This document shows positions 42,444 through 53,123 of a stretch of DNA of 64,000 nucleotides, piece after piece. The stretch comes from Magnaporthiopsis rhizophila (Eukaryota > Ascomycota > Sordariomycetes > Magnaporthales > Magnaporthaceae), in NCBI GenBank assembly GCA_003049465.1, contig PYSS01000015.1, positions 324,807 through 388,806 of the forward strand, read 5' to 3'. The stretch's first letter is position 1. Each line of letters opens with the position of its first letter. The notes under the pieces were generated by a model that searched no databases, was not told where the DNA came from, and saw only the letters and a program-made list of their open reading frames with translations. The position numbers and the translations under genes are program-made.

Positions 42444-45400
42444 TCACTCGTCATCCTCATCCTCGTCATCGTCCTCGTCGTCCACGTCCATGCCCTCCGC
42501 AACCGTCACAGAGAAACTAGGCTCCTGATCGACGCCGACGTAGCTGTCGCTCATCAAGAATAGCTTCAAATCGTGCTTGCCGGGCGTTGGCACTGTGAAC
42601 TCGAGTCGGACATCCAGACTCCGTCCAATCGTGACGCGCTTGATAGCAAGCAACGTCTTGGTAGCCTCAGAGCCCACCACCAGCCACCAGTTCTCCGATT
42701 TCTTGACGGGGAAGAAGGGAGCGTGCACTGTCGTGTCCACCTCCTCGTCCTCTTCCACCTCCCGCTCGATTTTGATCTTTAGGTACGACGGCTCGCCGGC
42801 ATGCAGGTTCTCCTTGTCCTCAACCTCAAATTCCATCGAGATGTCCGGGTACCTGCTGTTGGTGAAGTTGGCGGCCTGGGCAAGCTGATTCTGCGACAGC
42901 GCCAGTCGCTTTACCAAGGTCTCATACTGCGGGTTCTCCTCCGGGTTCATGGCCTCCATGAAATCGAACACATCCTTGATCCTGTGTTGCAATACACGGT
43001 CAGTTGGCAAGCACCTCGAAGGGGAAAGAGGAGGGGAGCGCTGGCAGCGGCGGCCGTGCACCTCAGTAAGCGAAGCTGACACGTACCCGAATTCGTTGGC
43101 AACTTTGACCACTTCGGGTCCAAAGTGCGGAATCTGCTTGAGTGGGCTGTCGCGGTCCCACATTGCCTGTACTACCATCTGCGACATCTCCATCGCGTTC
43201 ATGGCGTTCAGGTGGCCTTCGGAGGACAGTATGTCGACCGTTGCGCTGAGCAGGCCTAGCACCTTGGAGAGAATGACCTCCTGATCCTTTGCGAGATCGA
43301 TCGGCAGCTGCATCCGGGAAAAGTGAGCCTGCAGCAGCACAAATGCCTTGAAGTGCGGCGAGTCGAACGACGCCTCGGCCATCTTGACGGGAACACGGTC
43401 GTAGATGCGCCGCAGGATTCCTCCCTCGTGTCGTCGGATTTGGATCGACTCGAACTCGGCAGCCGACGTGATGATCTCCAAGATGCCCTTGAGCTTGGTG
43501 CGGGCCTTGAGCGAGAGAAGCAGCGTCTGCATCGTGATATACGAGATGTTGTAGTATGCCGCGATCATGGCCGCATTCTGGGGCGCCACAGACCCGTCGT
43601 CCTCATCGAACTCCACGATCTTGGATTGCGACAGCTCCGTCAGAGTCTCCTCCACGAGATCCGAGAGATACTTGCCCAGACCCTCTTCTGACACGTTTGT
43701 CAACCCGTAGAAGCTCGGGTTCGCCAGCAGCCGGCGGTAGAAATACGTGAATGTCAACCAGCTGAGCGCGTCGTCGCCCGACTCGATCATCTTGGTGCTG
43801 ATCTCGGTCACAAAGGCATCGTGCAAATAAGCATGGTTTTGTGACTGCTCCGCAAGCACCGACTCAACCGGGATGGCCTCGTTTAGGAACTTTTTATAAA
43901 AGTCCCGTTTCACCGCCGGCAGCATCAGCACGCCACGACCGCGGCCGTCCTTGCCTGGTCGGAGTGCCTTGCCAAACATCTGGAGCACGTCGCTGATGGG
44001 GTAATCGACGTAACGGTGCTCCCGCCCCTCGAAGTACTGGGTACCCATCACGACCACCAGATGTGCCGTGCTCTCCAGCTCCCAACACACATCGCGCGAT
44101 GCGATAAGCACCTGGATCGCTCCCTTGTCGAACAGATGCTTGACGATGCGCCTATCCGTCTGACTTAGCGCCTCGTGATAGTATCCAACACCGTGAGACA
44201 GCGATTCCCTCAGAGCGTCCTCTTGAGTCTTATCGAGCAAGGGCCGTATCTGCTCCACATCCACGTGGAGGAATCGGTCCTCGTCATCGTCCGCAAGACA
44301 TGCTGTGAGAAGGTCGCGCGCCGTCGCCCGCGTCTGCTTCCGTGTTGGAACAAACACTATAGCGGGCCTGTCGGCAGACATTTGAGTGATGGTCGCGTAC
44401 GTGGGTTTCGCCATGGCGAGCATGAGGGACGGGAAATGCGGGATGGTGAACGACTGCAGGTGAAGCTCCAGTGGCACAGCACGCACGTGCGGACTGAAGT
44501 TGTACACGTCGTGCTTTTTGCAGTCCAGCCACTCGCCAATGTCTCGCGCGTTTGACAGAGATACGCTCAGGCCGACCATCCGGATCGGAAGCTCAGTCGA
44601 CGACCTTATGTAGTGCATGCGGGATACGATAAGCTCGTAGATGAAGCCCAGAGGGCCGCTCAACATATGAAGCTCGTCGGCGATGAAAAGCTCCACGGCC
44701 TGCACATTCTTGCGCCGCTTCCACTGCCTCGACAGGACATCCCACTGTGTCGGCGTGGCCAGGATGAGGTCACCCTTTTCGAGCAGCTTGAGATCCGTAG
44801 CCGTCTCCCCCGTGAGCTTAACGACATCCTTGCCGCCCCGGAGACCCGACAGCCGTTTCTCCCAGTCCTGAAACCGCGCGTCCACGAGCTCCTGGAACGG
44901 TGCGATGTACACGGCGCGCCCATGCTCTGGCTTCGACCAGAGTCTCATGAGAGCGAACTCGGCACAAACTGTTTTGCCGCTGCCGGTGGGCGCCGCGACA
45001 AGGACGTTCTGGTCGGTTGTGTACAGCGAGTTGAAACACTGTGTCTGGATCTTGTTGAAATGCTCCCATTTCGGGTACAGCGCCGCGTAGTCTTTCGCCT
45101 TGAGCGCCGATACTGGGAGAGGCTGCAGGTCGAGCAGCTCCGTGTGTGGCGGGAACTTCTCAGGGAGAATCAACTTCTGGAATGAGACGGCAATGCGCGT
45201 CTCCGAGTGCATCCATCTATCCGACACCACTGAGATGAAATAGTTGGGTGGCATCGGCTCCGTCATGGGGACGGTGAACTCCACCAGATGTTCGTTCGTT
45301 TCCGACTGCGCATAATCCTTCCGCAGGATAAACTGGTCATGGAACAAGATGTCCTCGCCGTCGCAATCCTCGACGATGACCCAGAAGCTCTCGGCGATAC

Positions 45401-48400
45401 CGTGGAGGTCATCGTCCCACTCGAACTTCGGGCTGATGGTCAACTCTACCCGCAGCATGGAACGGGTAAGAGGCTGGACGTGCTCCTGAATCTCCACCCT
45501 TGGAAACTTGGACACGAGGGAGCAGACTGTTTTGCCGGCTTTGGGCATGCCCAGGAGCTCGCCCATCCTCGGAGGATCCAGGTCGAAGTAGCTGGTCCAG
45601 GGAACATCAATGCGCTCTGCCTTGCTGACAATCTCGCGCGGGCAGGTGGGGAACTGGCGAAGCGGCGTCATCGTCGGCCACATGCGCTTCTCGGCCATTT
45701 TGCACAGGTCCAGGGCCGTCTTGGCGACAGATGCCCACCCCTTCTTGAGCGCGATCTCAAAGATTGCACGCAAGATTCGGCCGGCGGACTGCGTAACATA
45801 GACCATGTCGGCCATCAGAGCAAGGCCATCAAGCCTCAGCCGCGAGATATAGGCCTGCAGAAGAACGTTGATCTTGGCGTGCGGCTCCTCGACGCTTTCC
45901 TTGACCGGGATGGGGACCTGACCCAGCAGCTTGGCCAGCTCCAGCTTTTCCTCCCGGCGAACCGGGATATACTTGAACTCGGCGCTCAGTGCGAAAACCC
46001 TGAACAGCTCGATGGTGGTTATGTTGGGCTGAATCAGAGTGTTGTAGGTGTCCATCGAGCCGTGGGTTATGTAGTAGTGAGACGCGATGCGACCCAGCTC
46101 CGTTGCTTGTAGCTTGCCTGTCTTCTCATCGTACTTGACCAGGTTTGATTTTCGGAGGACGGTGGCAGCCGAGTGGATCAAGTCGACGCGCTTCTGCTCC
46201 AACGCCTCATCATCCTCGTACTCGGCCCCGACCTGGTAGAGGCCGGGTGAACGGAGCATGCGGACAAAAAGGTACGTGTAGCCGAGCCATTCGACACCCT
46301 CATCACGGTTGCGAATGTTGCCTAGGACGATCTCGGCATTCAGGTTGTCGACAAGCTTGCTCACGAGCTGAGACTCTATAGGGAGTTGCTGGTTGAGCAG
46401 AGACAGGTAGTAGGTCATCTCGTTTTGGGTCGTAATGATGATGCCCTCGCCGTAAGTATCAAACTGTGGCCGTCCAGCACGCCCAAGCATCTGCAGGACG
46501 TCTTGCGGACTGAGCTCGACCCAGCTGCCCTTTTCAGGCGAGTAGACCTGGGTGCCTTTGATGATGACCGTATGGGCAGGGAGGTTGACACCCCAGGCAA
46601 GGGTCGCAGTGCAGACCAGCACCTGGATGGACCCATCAGCAAACAACTCCTCAACATCCGTTCTGTCGGCCCGGCTCATGCCGGCGTGGTGGATTCCGAA
46701 GCCGTACGGCAGCAGATCCTTTAGATCCCTGTCGTTGGCCTGGTCGGCAGACTCCTTCAGGATCTCGCGGCTGCCTGCATCATGCTTGAGGATGTCGTTT
46801 ATGGTCTCCATCTCCAGGGCTTTGTCGCGGATGTACCTTGCCGTTTTTGCCGTCTCCTTCCGCGAGTGCACAAAGATGAGCATCTGGTTCCGGTTCTTGC
46901 CAACATGCTCCATGACCTTGGTGTACGTGATGTCGTTCATGGTCTTCAGCTGCCTGATCGCCTTTTTGTCCGACACGCCGATGAACTCCTGCCGCAGGGG
47001 ACAAGGACGGAATGAGCCGTCAAAGTGGAACAGGCCTTTCTGGGGGTCGACGCGGAGGAAGCTAGCCACATCCCTATAGTTTGGAAGAGTGGCCGAGAGA
47101 CCGACTATCCTGACCGGCTCGCCCGTCTGCTCCGTCCTCCGGATAGTCCTGCTGACGACGCTCTCGATAACAGGGCCACGGTCGTCATGGAGCAGGTGAA
47201 TCTCGTCGATGATGATCAGGCGTACCAAGTTCGTGTATGACAGGTCGGTAGCTTTCCGAGTGATGACATCCCACTTTTCTGGCGTGGTTACAATAATCTG
47301 GGTCTCGGAAATTTGCTGTTTGGTGAGCTGGCGGTCGCCCGTGAGCTCCGAGACTTTGATACCAAAGGGCTCCAGGCGCTTGCCAAAGTTCCCGACCTGC
47401 TCCTGCACCAGGGCCTTCAGCGGCGCGATGTAGACAATCTTGAAGGCATCGAGGTCAAGCTCTCCCGTTTCAGGGTCTCGGTTCTTGCCGATTTCCCGGA
47501 GGATTGTGAGCATGGCGACGTTTGTCTTGCCACTACCAGTCGGGGCACAGATCAACATATTCCCGTCGTCCCCAAACGCAGACGGGTAACATTGTGACTG
47601 GATTTTGTTGAGGGCCCTGGCAGTGCTGAAAGGGACACGAGCCCACTCGGGCATGTCAGTGATGGGTATGCTGACATCGGTCGGGTCGTTGCGCTTCTTC
47701 GGCGGCGGTACGTGGATCTCCTCGTAACCCTTGAATGTCCGCTTCGTCGAGCCCTCAGGGAGGCTTACCCTCGGGTTCGACATGAGGTGGTTGCCTTGGT
47801 CGAAGACGAGGTTTTCCAGGTTGATAAGCCTCTTGGGCTGGAGCCCGCCAACCAGTTGGCCGTCATGTTGGCCCGCGTTCGCTGGCTTGGCGGCATCGAG
47901 CGAGGCATTGTGGTCGATATCCATCTTGATTTCGAGCTTCGGTTTTCTCTGCTCGTCGCCCGTTTTGCCGTGCAGCTCATCCAGGATCCACCGTAAGCCC
48001 TCGGATGCCATCTCCCGCTCGATCGAGATGCGCTCCTCGTTGTTCTCGGCTTTAGCAAGCTTCGTCAGCCATACCACCTTCTCCCGATTCTCTATCAGCT
48101 TCTGCACGACCTCGTGATGCTCGTAGTCGAAGAGCTCCATCAGATCATTTTCGATTTCGCGCAGCTGCTTCTCTTCGCCTCCGGCCTCGTCGGGCTCGCC
48201 CGAGAGTATGCATAGCGCAGCGTGCGTCTTGTCGTGCTGCGTGTGAGCGTCCGGGTATAGCCTTCCTATCTGACGCTGAAGCCAGTACGCGTCGATCTCA
48301 CGGGCAGGCACATGGTTGGCGTCCTTGGATTTGTCCTGAGCCGATTTCCCCTGTGGCGCCGAGTCTATGATCATGGCCTCGCCATCGAGGGTATCCGCAG

Positions 48401-49196
48401 CTGCATCGGTACTCTCGGGCCCAGCCTCAGGGACTGGTTGATCCGACTCCTCCTCACCATCAGCCTCGTCTTCCGACGACTCATCACGGATCTCGTTGAC
48501 GAAGCCCTCTCCGTCGTCATCGTCGTCCTCGAAATCGACGGCGACTCCTTGGCGGTCGTCAATTTCCTCCTCATCTTTAGCTCCGGCCACTTCCTCGTCG
48601 TCGTCGTCTTGTGCGTCGTAGTCGGTAATCTTCTTTGCCAAGTTCTTCAACTGATGGAACTCTTTGGCGTCCATGCTAGCACCCAGAATGTCGTCTATCT
48701 CCCTCTTCATCTCGACGTCCTTGAGGTCGTCGTCTTTGAGGAACTCGAGCACTGCGTCGGCCGCACTCCGCACCATCTCGTGTGACACGTCACCAATGCT
48801 CTTTGCGACGATGGAAAGAATGAGCTCAAACGTCGCCCTTGTGGCAGGGGTTCGGGGCCGGTAGCGCAGGCCTTCGACCAGCATGTCCGCCGTGGATAGG
48901 ATACCACCTCCAGCTTCCACCTTGCGCTTCGCGCGCTGCTGGGCTAGGACGTCGCGTCCCTCGTCTATCCTTCCCCGCTGCACATCGGGCATGAGCGAGG
49001 ACTTCTTCAGCTTGGGGGCGTCGTCGCGGGACATGCGGGAGCCCATGTCGCGGATGGACAAACGGCCGGCAAGCGACTCGGGATCGCCGGTAGCCTCATC
49101 AGCGCGGCGCGTGACAAAACGGCGGTCCGCCTGGAGGACCAGGTTGGACATGGCCGAGTACTTGTACTGCGACACATCTCGGTGGTGGTCCGTCAT
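42444..49196 (-). CDS. BRR2: Pre-mRNA-splicing helicase BRR2 (U5 snRNP)
   Basis: Very large Ski2-like helicase that unwinds U4/U6 to activate the spliceosome. Proposed exons are 49196-43087 and 42981-42444, giving 2,215 aa. The 105-bp intron (donor GTACGT, branch ACTGAC, acceptor ACACAG) is in frame without stops, so an unspliced reading gives 2,250 aa with a 35-residue insertion after NEFG; the spliced junction NEFGIKDVFDFMEAM fits the second Sec63 domain. Cassette 1 has Walker A CAPTGSGKTNVA (about residue 547) and box DEIH (about 660). Cassette 2 has APTGSGKTVCAEF (about 1,400) and DELH (about 1,502), each followed by winged-helix and Sec63 modules. The N-terminal region (MSNLVLQADRRFVTRR) and the acidic linker are typical. 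The C-terminus is an Asp/Glu run. Confidence 0.96.
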   Translation of the reverse strand: MTDHHRDVSQYKYSAMSNLVLQADRRFVTRRADEATGDPESLAGRLSIRDMGSRMSRDDAPKLKKSSLMPDVQRGRIDEGRDVLAQQRAKRKVEAGGGILSTADMLVEGLRYRPRTPATRATFELILSIVAKSIGDVSHEMVRSAADAVLEFLKDDDLKDVEMKREIDDILGASMDAKEFHQLKNLAKKITDYDAQDDDDEEVAGAKDEEEIDDRQGVAVDFEDDDDDGEGFVNEIRDESSEDEADGEEESDQPVPEAGPESTDAAADTLDGEAMIIDSAPQGKSAQDKSKDANHVPAREIDAYWLQRQIGRLYPDAHTQHDKTHAALCILSGEPDEAGGEEKQLREIENDLMELFDYEHHEVVQKLIENREKVVWLTKLAKAENNEERISIEREMASEGLRWILDELHGKTGDEQRKPKLEIKMDIDHNASLDAAKPANAGQHDGQLVGGLQPKRLINLENLVFDQGNHLMSNPRVSLPEGSTKRTFKGYEEIHVPPPKKRNDPTDVSIPITDMPEWARVPFSTARALNKIQSQCYPSAFGDDGNMLICAPTGSGKTNVAMLTILREIGKNRDPETGELDLDAFKIVYIAPLKALVQEQVGNFGKRLEPFGIKVSELTGDRQLTKQQISETQIIVTTPEKWDVITRKATDLSYTNLVRLIIIDEIHLLHDDRGPVIESVVSRTIRRTEQTGEPVRIVGLSATLPNYRDVASFLRVDPQKGLFHFDGSFRPCPLRQEFIGVSDKKAIRQLKTMNDITYTKVMEHVGKNRNQMLIFVHSRKETAKTARYIRDKALEMETINDILKHDAGSREILKESADQANDRDLKDLLPYGFGIHHAGMSRADRTDVEELFADGSIQVLVCTATLAWGVNLPAHTVIIKGTQVYSPEKGSWVELSPQDVLQMLGRAGRPQFDTYGEGIIITTQNEMTYYLSLLNQQLPIESQLVSKLVDNLNAEIVLGNIRNRDEGVEWLGYTYLFVRMLRSPGLYQVGAEYEDDEALEQKRVDLIHSAATVLRKSNLVKYDEKTGKLQATELGRIASHYYITHGSMDTYNTLIQPNITTIELFRVFALSAEFKYIPVRREEKLELAKLLGQVPIPVKESVEEPHAKINVLLQAYISRLRLDGLALMADMVYVTQSAGRILRAIFEIALKKGWASVAKTALDLCKMAEKRMWPTMTPLRQFPTCPREIVSKAERIDVPWTSYFDLDPPRMGELLGMPKAGKTVCSLVSKFPRVEIQEHVQPLTRSMLRVELTISPKFEWDDDLHGIAESFWVIVEDCDGEDILFHDQFILRKDYAQSETNEHLVEFTVPMTEPMPPNYFISVVSDRWMHSETRIAVSFQKLILPEKFPPHTELLDLQPLPVSALKAKDYAALYPKWEHFNKIQTQCFNSLYTTDQNVLVAAPTGSGKTVCAEFALMRLWSKPEHGRAVYIAPFQELVDARFQDWEKRLSGLRGGKDVVKLTGETATDLKLLEKGDLILATPTQWDVLSRQWKRRKNVQAVELFIADELHMLSGPLGFIYELIVSRMHYIRSSTELPIRMVGLSVSLSNARDIGEWLDCKKHDVYNFSPHVRAVPLELHLQSFTIPHFPSLMLAMAKPTYATITQMSADRPAIVFVPTRKQTRATARDLLTACLADDDEDRFLHVDVEQIRPLLDKTQEDALRESLSHGVGYYHEALSQTDRRIVKHLFDKGAIQVLIASRDVCWELESTAHLVVVMGTQYFEGREHRYVDYPISDVLQMFGKALRPGKDGRGRGVLMLPAVKRDFYKKFLNEAIPVESVLAEQSQNHAYLHDAFVTEISTKMIESGDDALSWLTFTYFYRRLLANPSFYGLTNVSEEGLGKYLSDLVEETLTELSQSKIVEFDEDDGSVAPQNAAMIAAYYNISYITMQTLLLSLKARTKLKGILEIITSAAEFESIQIRRHEGGILRRIYDRVPVKMAEASFDSPHFKAFVLLQAHFSRMQLPIDLAKDQEVILSKVLGLLSATVDILSSEGHLNAMNAMEMSQMVVQAMWDRDSPLKQIPHFGPEVVKVANEFGYVSASLTEVHGRRCQRSPPLSPSRCLPTDRVLQHRIKDVFDFMEAMNPEENPQYETLVKRLALSQNQLAQAANFTNSRYPDISMEFEVEDKENLHAGEPSYLKIKIEREVEEDEEVDTTVHAPFFPVKKSENWWLVVGSEATKTLLAIKRVTIGRSLDVRLEFTVPTPGKHDLKLFLMSDSYVGVDQEPSFSVTVAEGMDVDDEDDDEDEDDE

Positions 49197-49917
49197 CGTG
49201 ACGGCTCGTTTGGCTCTGTCGGATTAGGTACTGGAGGGCTCGGTGCCTTGTTGGCAGTGCTGGGACCACGATGCGTTTTGCGCCAGGCAGGTGCCCCAGG
49301 TGTTTTCCTTCAGGTGGCAGCCAGCAAGTGGCGATGCAGGCCGTCGACGGCAGGCATCAACTGGTGCGCGAGAGCGAATAACGCGAAGACCGACTCTCAG
49401 GAAGTTTGCCGCAGGCCCAAAAGTCCTTGGAAATCCGTGAATGATTAAAATTTGCTGCGTGGTGTGGTTGGCCCTCGAGGCTGCTGCGATATCGAGTCCA
49501 GGACGCGGGCGCGGTTGCTGGAACTTTTTTTGGCGTGGACGAGCAAGGAATTATTTCATGCTCCCGCGGACGACTTCCGCCTGCCTGCAGTCCCAACCAG
49601 GCAGGCGCGGCCGGCATGGTTCTCCACTATTGCTAGAGTGAGTGGGGTACCTGTGCGGCGATCTGATCTAGCTGCGCTGCACGGTGCCTGATCACCTACA
49701 CGAGCACCCATGTAGGGCAGGCTCTGGACAACTGCTGGCACCGAGCAAACGAAGTGGTTGATTACAACATAACCTCCCACAATATTGAAGTACTCTGGAT
49801 AAGCCCTTTGGTCTTGTCAACTGCAGCAGTTCTCGCACATTTCTCATCCGCCGCTTGGCAGAAGCTACCGCGGTTGCGATCCCAGACTGGGAGGCAGACA
49901 TAGCGGACAGAACCACC
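49197..49917. other. Divergent promoter region BRR2 / coiled-coil gene
   Basis: About 720 bases, rich in CAGG/CCTG words. No gene was recognised. Confidence 0.5.
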
Positions 49918-51459
49918 ATGGAGGCAGCACAGGAGGCTTTAGCACCCTTCATCCGGCCACGCGATGAGGTCTTGCACATCCGCAAGGTCCTGGCTGTAAA
50001 CCTGGCGTCCTGCCTCGGCAATGCCGCCGGTGACGGCCCTCCGACCCCGTTGGCGTTGGCAGACCCGCCAGCCGTCATCGCGATCCCCCCAGAAGTGCGA
50101 GGGATCCAGCGCGAGTATCTCGAAGCCCTGAACGCCAACATCCGGGCGCGGCGAGAGCATCAGGACCTGGAGGCACGCCATAGCGAAACTACCGCAACGC
50201 CCCCCGAGCAGACCACCAGCTTCCTTACAGCGCACATCGTCGCTCTGAAGCTCCGAAAGAAGGAAGCACGCCTCAGGGCGATTTCGAAATCTATGGACCT
50301 CCTGGACCAGAGGCCAGCCGCCTCGACTGAATTTTTAGATCCCAGCCAGATTTTCGGGGACTCGCCACCTTTACCCGAGGTGCCCAGAGAGGCGGTCAGC
50401 GGCTTCGTCTTGGACAAGACGCTGTCCAAGGCCGGCCTGGATGAGCTGCTTGACCGGCTCCAAAAGTCAGTACTGCGAGCAAAGCTCCTACTTAAAAAGG
50501 AAGAGCAGCTCCTTAGTGCAGTCAGGAAGAGGTCACCGCGGCCAGTGGAAGGTCTGGCAGCTGGTGTGAAGCTCGCAGCCTTGACCGCCACGCGCAATGA
50601 ACTCATCAGCTGGATAGAGACGGAGCTGGCTAGTACATCAGGGGACGGAGCGGATGGGAGCGAGGCGCAACCCAACACACAAGCGGAGCAGGTTTCCGAA
50701 ACTAAGATTCGCGTCGAAAGCCAGTTGGCGGCGATCAAGCAGAAGTACGACGAATATGTTACTGCTCGAAAACAACTCCTCAGGGCCGCATCGCAAACGC
50801 ACCAACCCTTGATGGAGCCGCCAAGAATCGAGGCCTTTCAAGTTGCCAGATTATCTTGCCAAGCACAGATTATGCCGTCCTCTTATCTACTGTCTCCATA
50901 TCTTGCCCGCCTTCTAGCGGCTTCCCACGAGCAGAAGGGGTTGATATTGCAGAAGTCGCACCTCAACGCCACCGTCGCAAGGAAGACCAAGGATGCCTGC
51001 CAGCTTCTGGATCATCTCGCGGAGGAAAGCCAACTACTTCCCAAGCACCACATGCCAGGCCGGTCTCACCACCAACCCAGGCTCCTTGGGAATGGCCTAG
51101 GACCGGCAGAGGACGCTACCGTCACCGGTCGCACGAGAATATGGGTTATAGCAGCCGAAGCCTCCAAGCTGGCAACCCTCGAGACTGTGGCTGAAAAGAC
51201 GGAGGAAGGCGAGATAGCGCTCGAGACCTCCGCAAGACACCTGGATGAGATCAGCAATCTGCTTGGCACCCAGACACTGTCGCAAGACCGCAACCCTGTT
51301 ACATCTGAAGGAGAGGGGGACATCTGGCTGTCGCAAGGCCAGACAGGGGCTAGTCCTCCCAACTACAACAACAGGAACAAGGCACATGATGTCTGGTCCA
51401 TTCTTGACGGAGGACTGGGTGTTTTGCGAGCAGAGGGCGGCGATGATGCCATTTATTGA
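49918..51459 (+). CDS. Coiled-coil hypothetical protein, about 513 aa
   Basis: The frame is open from a TTG at 49855, but the first ATG is at 49918 in context ACCACCATGG, giving 513 aa. The protein is largely helical: residues 60-130 and 170-210 are rich in Lys, Arg, Glu and Leu with heptad spacing (LDELLDRLQKSVLRAKLLLK), and 260-290 form another helix (RVESQLAAIKQKYDEYVTAR). A Pro-rich stretch lies between. The last 150 residues are less regular. No enzyme motif, membrane segment or signal peptide is seen. The general look is that of a structural subunit of a cytoskeletal or kinetochore complex, but I cannot name a family. An undetected intron after residue 300 is possible because composition changes there. 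Confidence 0.65.
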   Translation: MEAAQEALAPFIRPRDEVLHIRKVLAVNLASCLGNAAGDGPPTPLALADPPAVIAIPPEVRGIQREYLEALNANIRARREHQDLEARHSETTATPPEQTTSFLTAHIVALKLRKKEARLRAISKSMDLLDQRPAASTEFLDPSQIFGDSPPLPEVPREAVSGFVLDKTLSKAGLDELLDRLQKSVLRAKLLLKKEEQLLSAVRKRSPRPVEGLAAGVKLAALTATRNELISWIETELASTSGDGADGSEAQPNTQAEQVSETKIRVESQLAAIKQKYDEYVTARKQLLRAASQTHQPLMEPPRIEAFQVARLSCQAQIMPSSYLLSPYLARLLAASHEQKGLILQKSHLNATVARKTKDACQLLDHLAEESQLLPKHHMPGRSHHQPRLLGNGLGPAEDATVTGRTRIWVIAAEASKLATLETVAEKTEEGEIALETSARHLDEISNLLGTQTLSQDRNPVTSEGEGDIWLSQGQTGASPPNYNNRNKAHDVWSILDGGLGVLRAEGGDDAIY

Positions 51460-51727
51460 CAGTTGTTAGTCACACTGCACCGATCACCAGCCGTAGCACA
51501 TCTATAGGTACCATAAGGAATGTGCGGATGAGCCATGCCAACCAATGTACGTGAAGTATATCCTATCTGTGCCGGAGGAACCGCGGTTGTTAGGTGGGCC
51601 ATATTCTACCGTGACATCCGCAGCAAGGCCAAGCAGTCCCAAGTCTCTAGGTCTTGATTAGAGGGAGAGCGGAATACAGAGCCCATCGCCTTGTATCCAT
51701 CTCATCAACAACGGCCTCCAGTTCCAG

Positions 51728-53123
51728 CTATACCCTGCTAGACATTAATACAGACAGCCTCAAACACAAGTCCAATATTGATAGGTGCTCATCAGCACCG
51801 TCAACCAGGCGCTTGTCAATCTCCGAGAATACTATTGACATCCCGTTCTTCTGAATATCCGGGATCTCCTCGTCATACATTATGGCTTGGAAGAGCTGTG
51901 GTTTCGCAGGGTGAGTGTCAGCTCTTGTTTCTGTTAGCACCAGAGGCAAAACGCAGGGGCTCATACCTGAGTGACAACCTGAGTGGCGCTCCATCCATCC
52001 GCGACCATGTCCTCGACCACCTTGGCAACTGATTGGTACGTCTGCCCACTGCCACGGGGTCTCATGGCCTTAACAAGGCTGTCGATTGTCGCAGCAGGGA
52101 TTACACCAGCGATATCCTCGACAATCTGGGCCGTCACAGATTTCGAGTCGACATCCATCTTGTCCTGTTCGCCTTCACCACCAGATGCACGGCTCGCTCC
52201 AACCAATCGTGCCGCGCTCTGAAGAAAGGTTATAGCCTTTCTCAAATCGCCTTCGCTGCTTGTGATAAGGGCATCGACAGCACCTTCCTCGAGGGTAACA
52301 CCTTCCTTCTCGGCGATGTGCTCAAGGCGTGATTTGGCGTTGCCCTGGTCGAGGCTTTTGAACCTGAACTTGCTGCAACGCGAGGCCAGCGGGTCGATGA
52401 TGCGAGTGACGTAGTTGCAGATGAGGCAGAAGCGGGTGATTTTGCTGTAGGTCTCCATGGTGCGGCGAAGGGCGCTCTGGGCATCCTGGGTCATGGAGTC
52501 GGCCTCGTCGAGGATGATGATCTTGAAGGGCGGGCATGGATACTTGGCTCTGTCGTAGCCGGACGGTGGGTTCGTAAGCTGCATACGCGCAAAGTCCTTC
52601 ACCTTCTCCCGCACGATCGAGATTCCGCGCTCGTCCGAGGCGTTGAGCTCCAGGACGCGCGACCTCATCAGCTCCGGGCCGAAGAGCTCCTTGGCCAGCG
52701 CGAGCACTGTAGATGTCTTTCCTGTCCCGGGAGGGCCGTAAAACAGCATGTGAGGGAGCTACGGCGCATGTTAGCGTCGCAATACGGAGGAGGAGGCGGG
52801 TGGACAAAGTGCCGCCGTAGAACGGGCAACGACACGAACATTGGAGGCTTGCAGGGTGCGCTGGAGCACCGTCACGGTGTGGTCCTGAGCAGTGACATCG
52901 CTAAGGGTCTTTGGGCGACTACGAAGGACAACGGGCGAGGTCAGTTCCGACTGTAGTTTTCTGAGCGGTGCGAGAGCATTTGAAGTTTCGCGGTTTGTGC
53001 ATACTATTTCTCAACCCAAGGCTGGGCTCGGGTAGCCTCCGGATTCTGCTTTTCCTGTTTGGCCGACGCGGCGCCGTTCGCCGCAGCCTGCTTTCTTGCT
53101 TTGATATCGAAAAAGCTTGCCAT
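51728..53123 (-). CDS. RFC2: Replication factor C subunit 2 (human RFC4 type)
   Basis: AAA+ subunit of the clamp loader that places PCNA on primed DNA. Proposed exons are 53123-53005, 52918-52840, 52758-51967 and 51895-51728, giving 385 aa. Junctions restore QPWVEKYRPKTLSDVTAQD and QASNLPHMLFYGPPGTGKTS, matching the yeast Rfc2 order. Introns have donors GTATGC, GTTCGT and GTATGA, with a GCTAAC branch visible in the second and third. Walker A is GPPGTGKT (residues 74-81), Walker B is IIILDEADSM, and the SRC motif LASRCSKFRF is intact. An insert of about 15 residues (GASRASGGEGEQDKMDVD) relative to yeast follows LRKAITFLQSAAR. The C-terminal collar ends DEHLSILDLCLRLSVLM. Confidence 0.95.

Noticed and set aside
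45288..46112. 274-codon plus-strand frame
   Set aside because: Antisense to BRR2.
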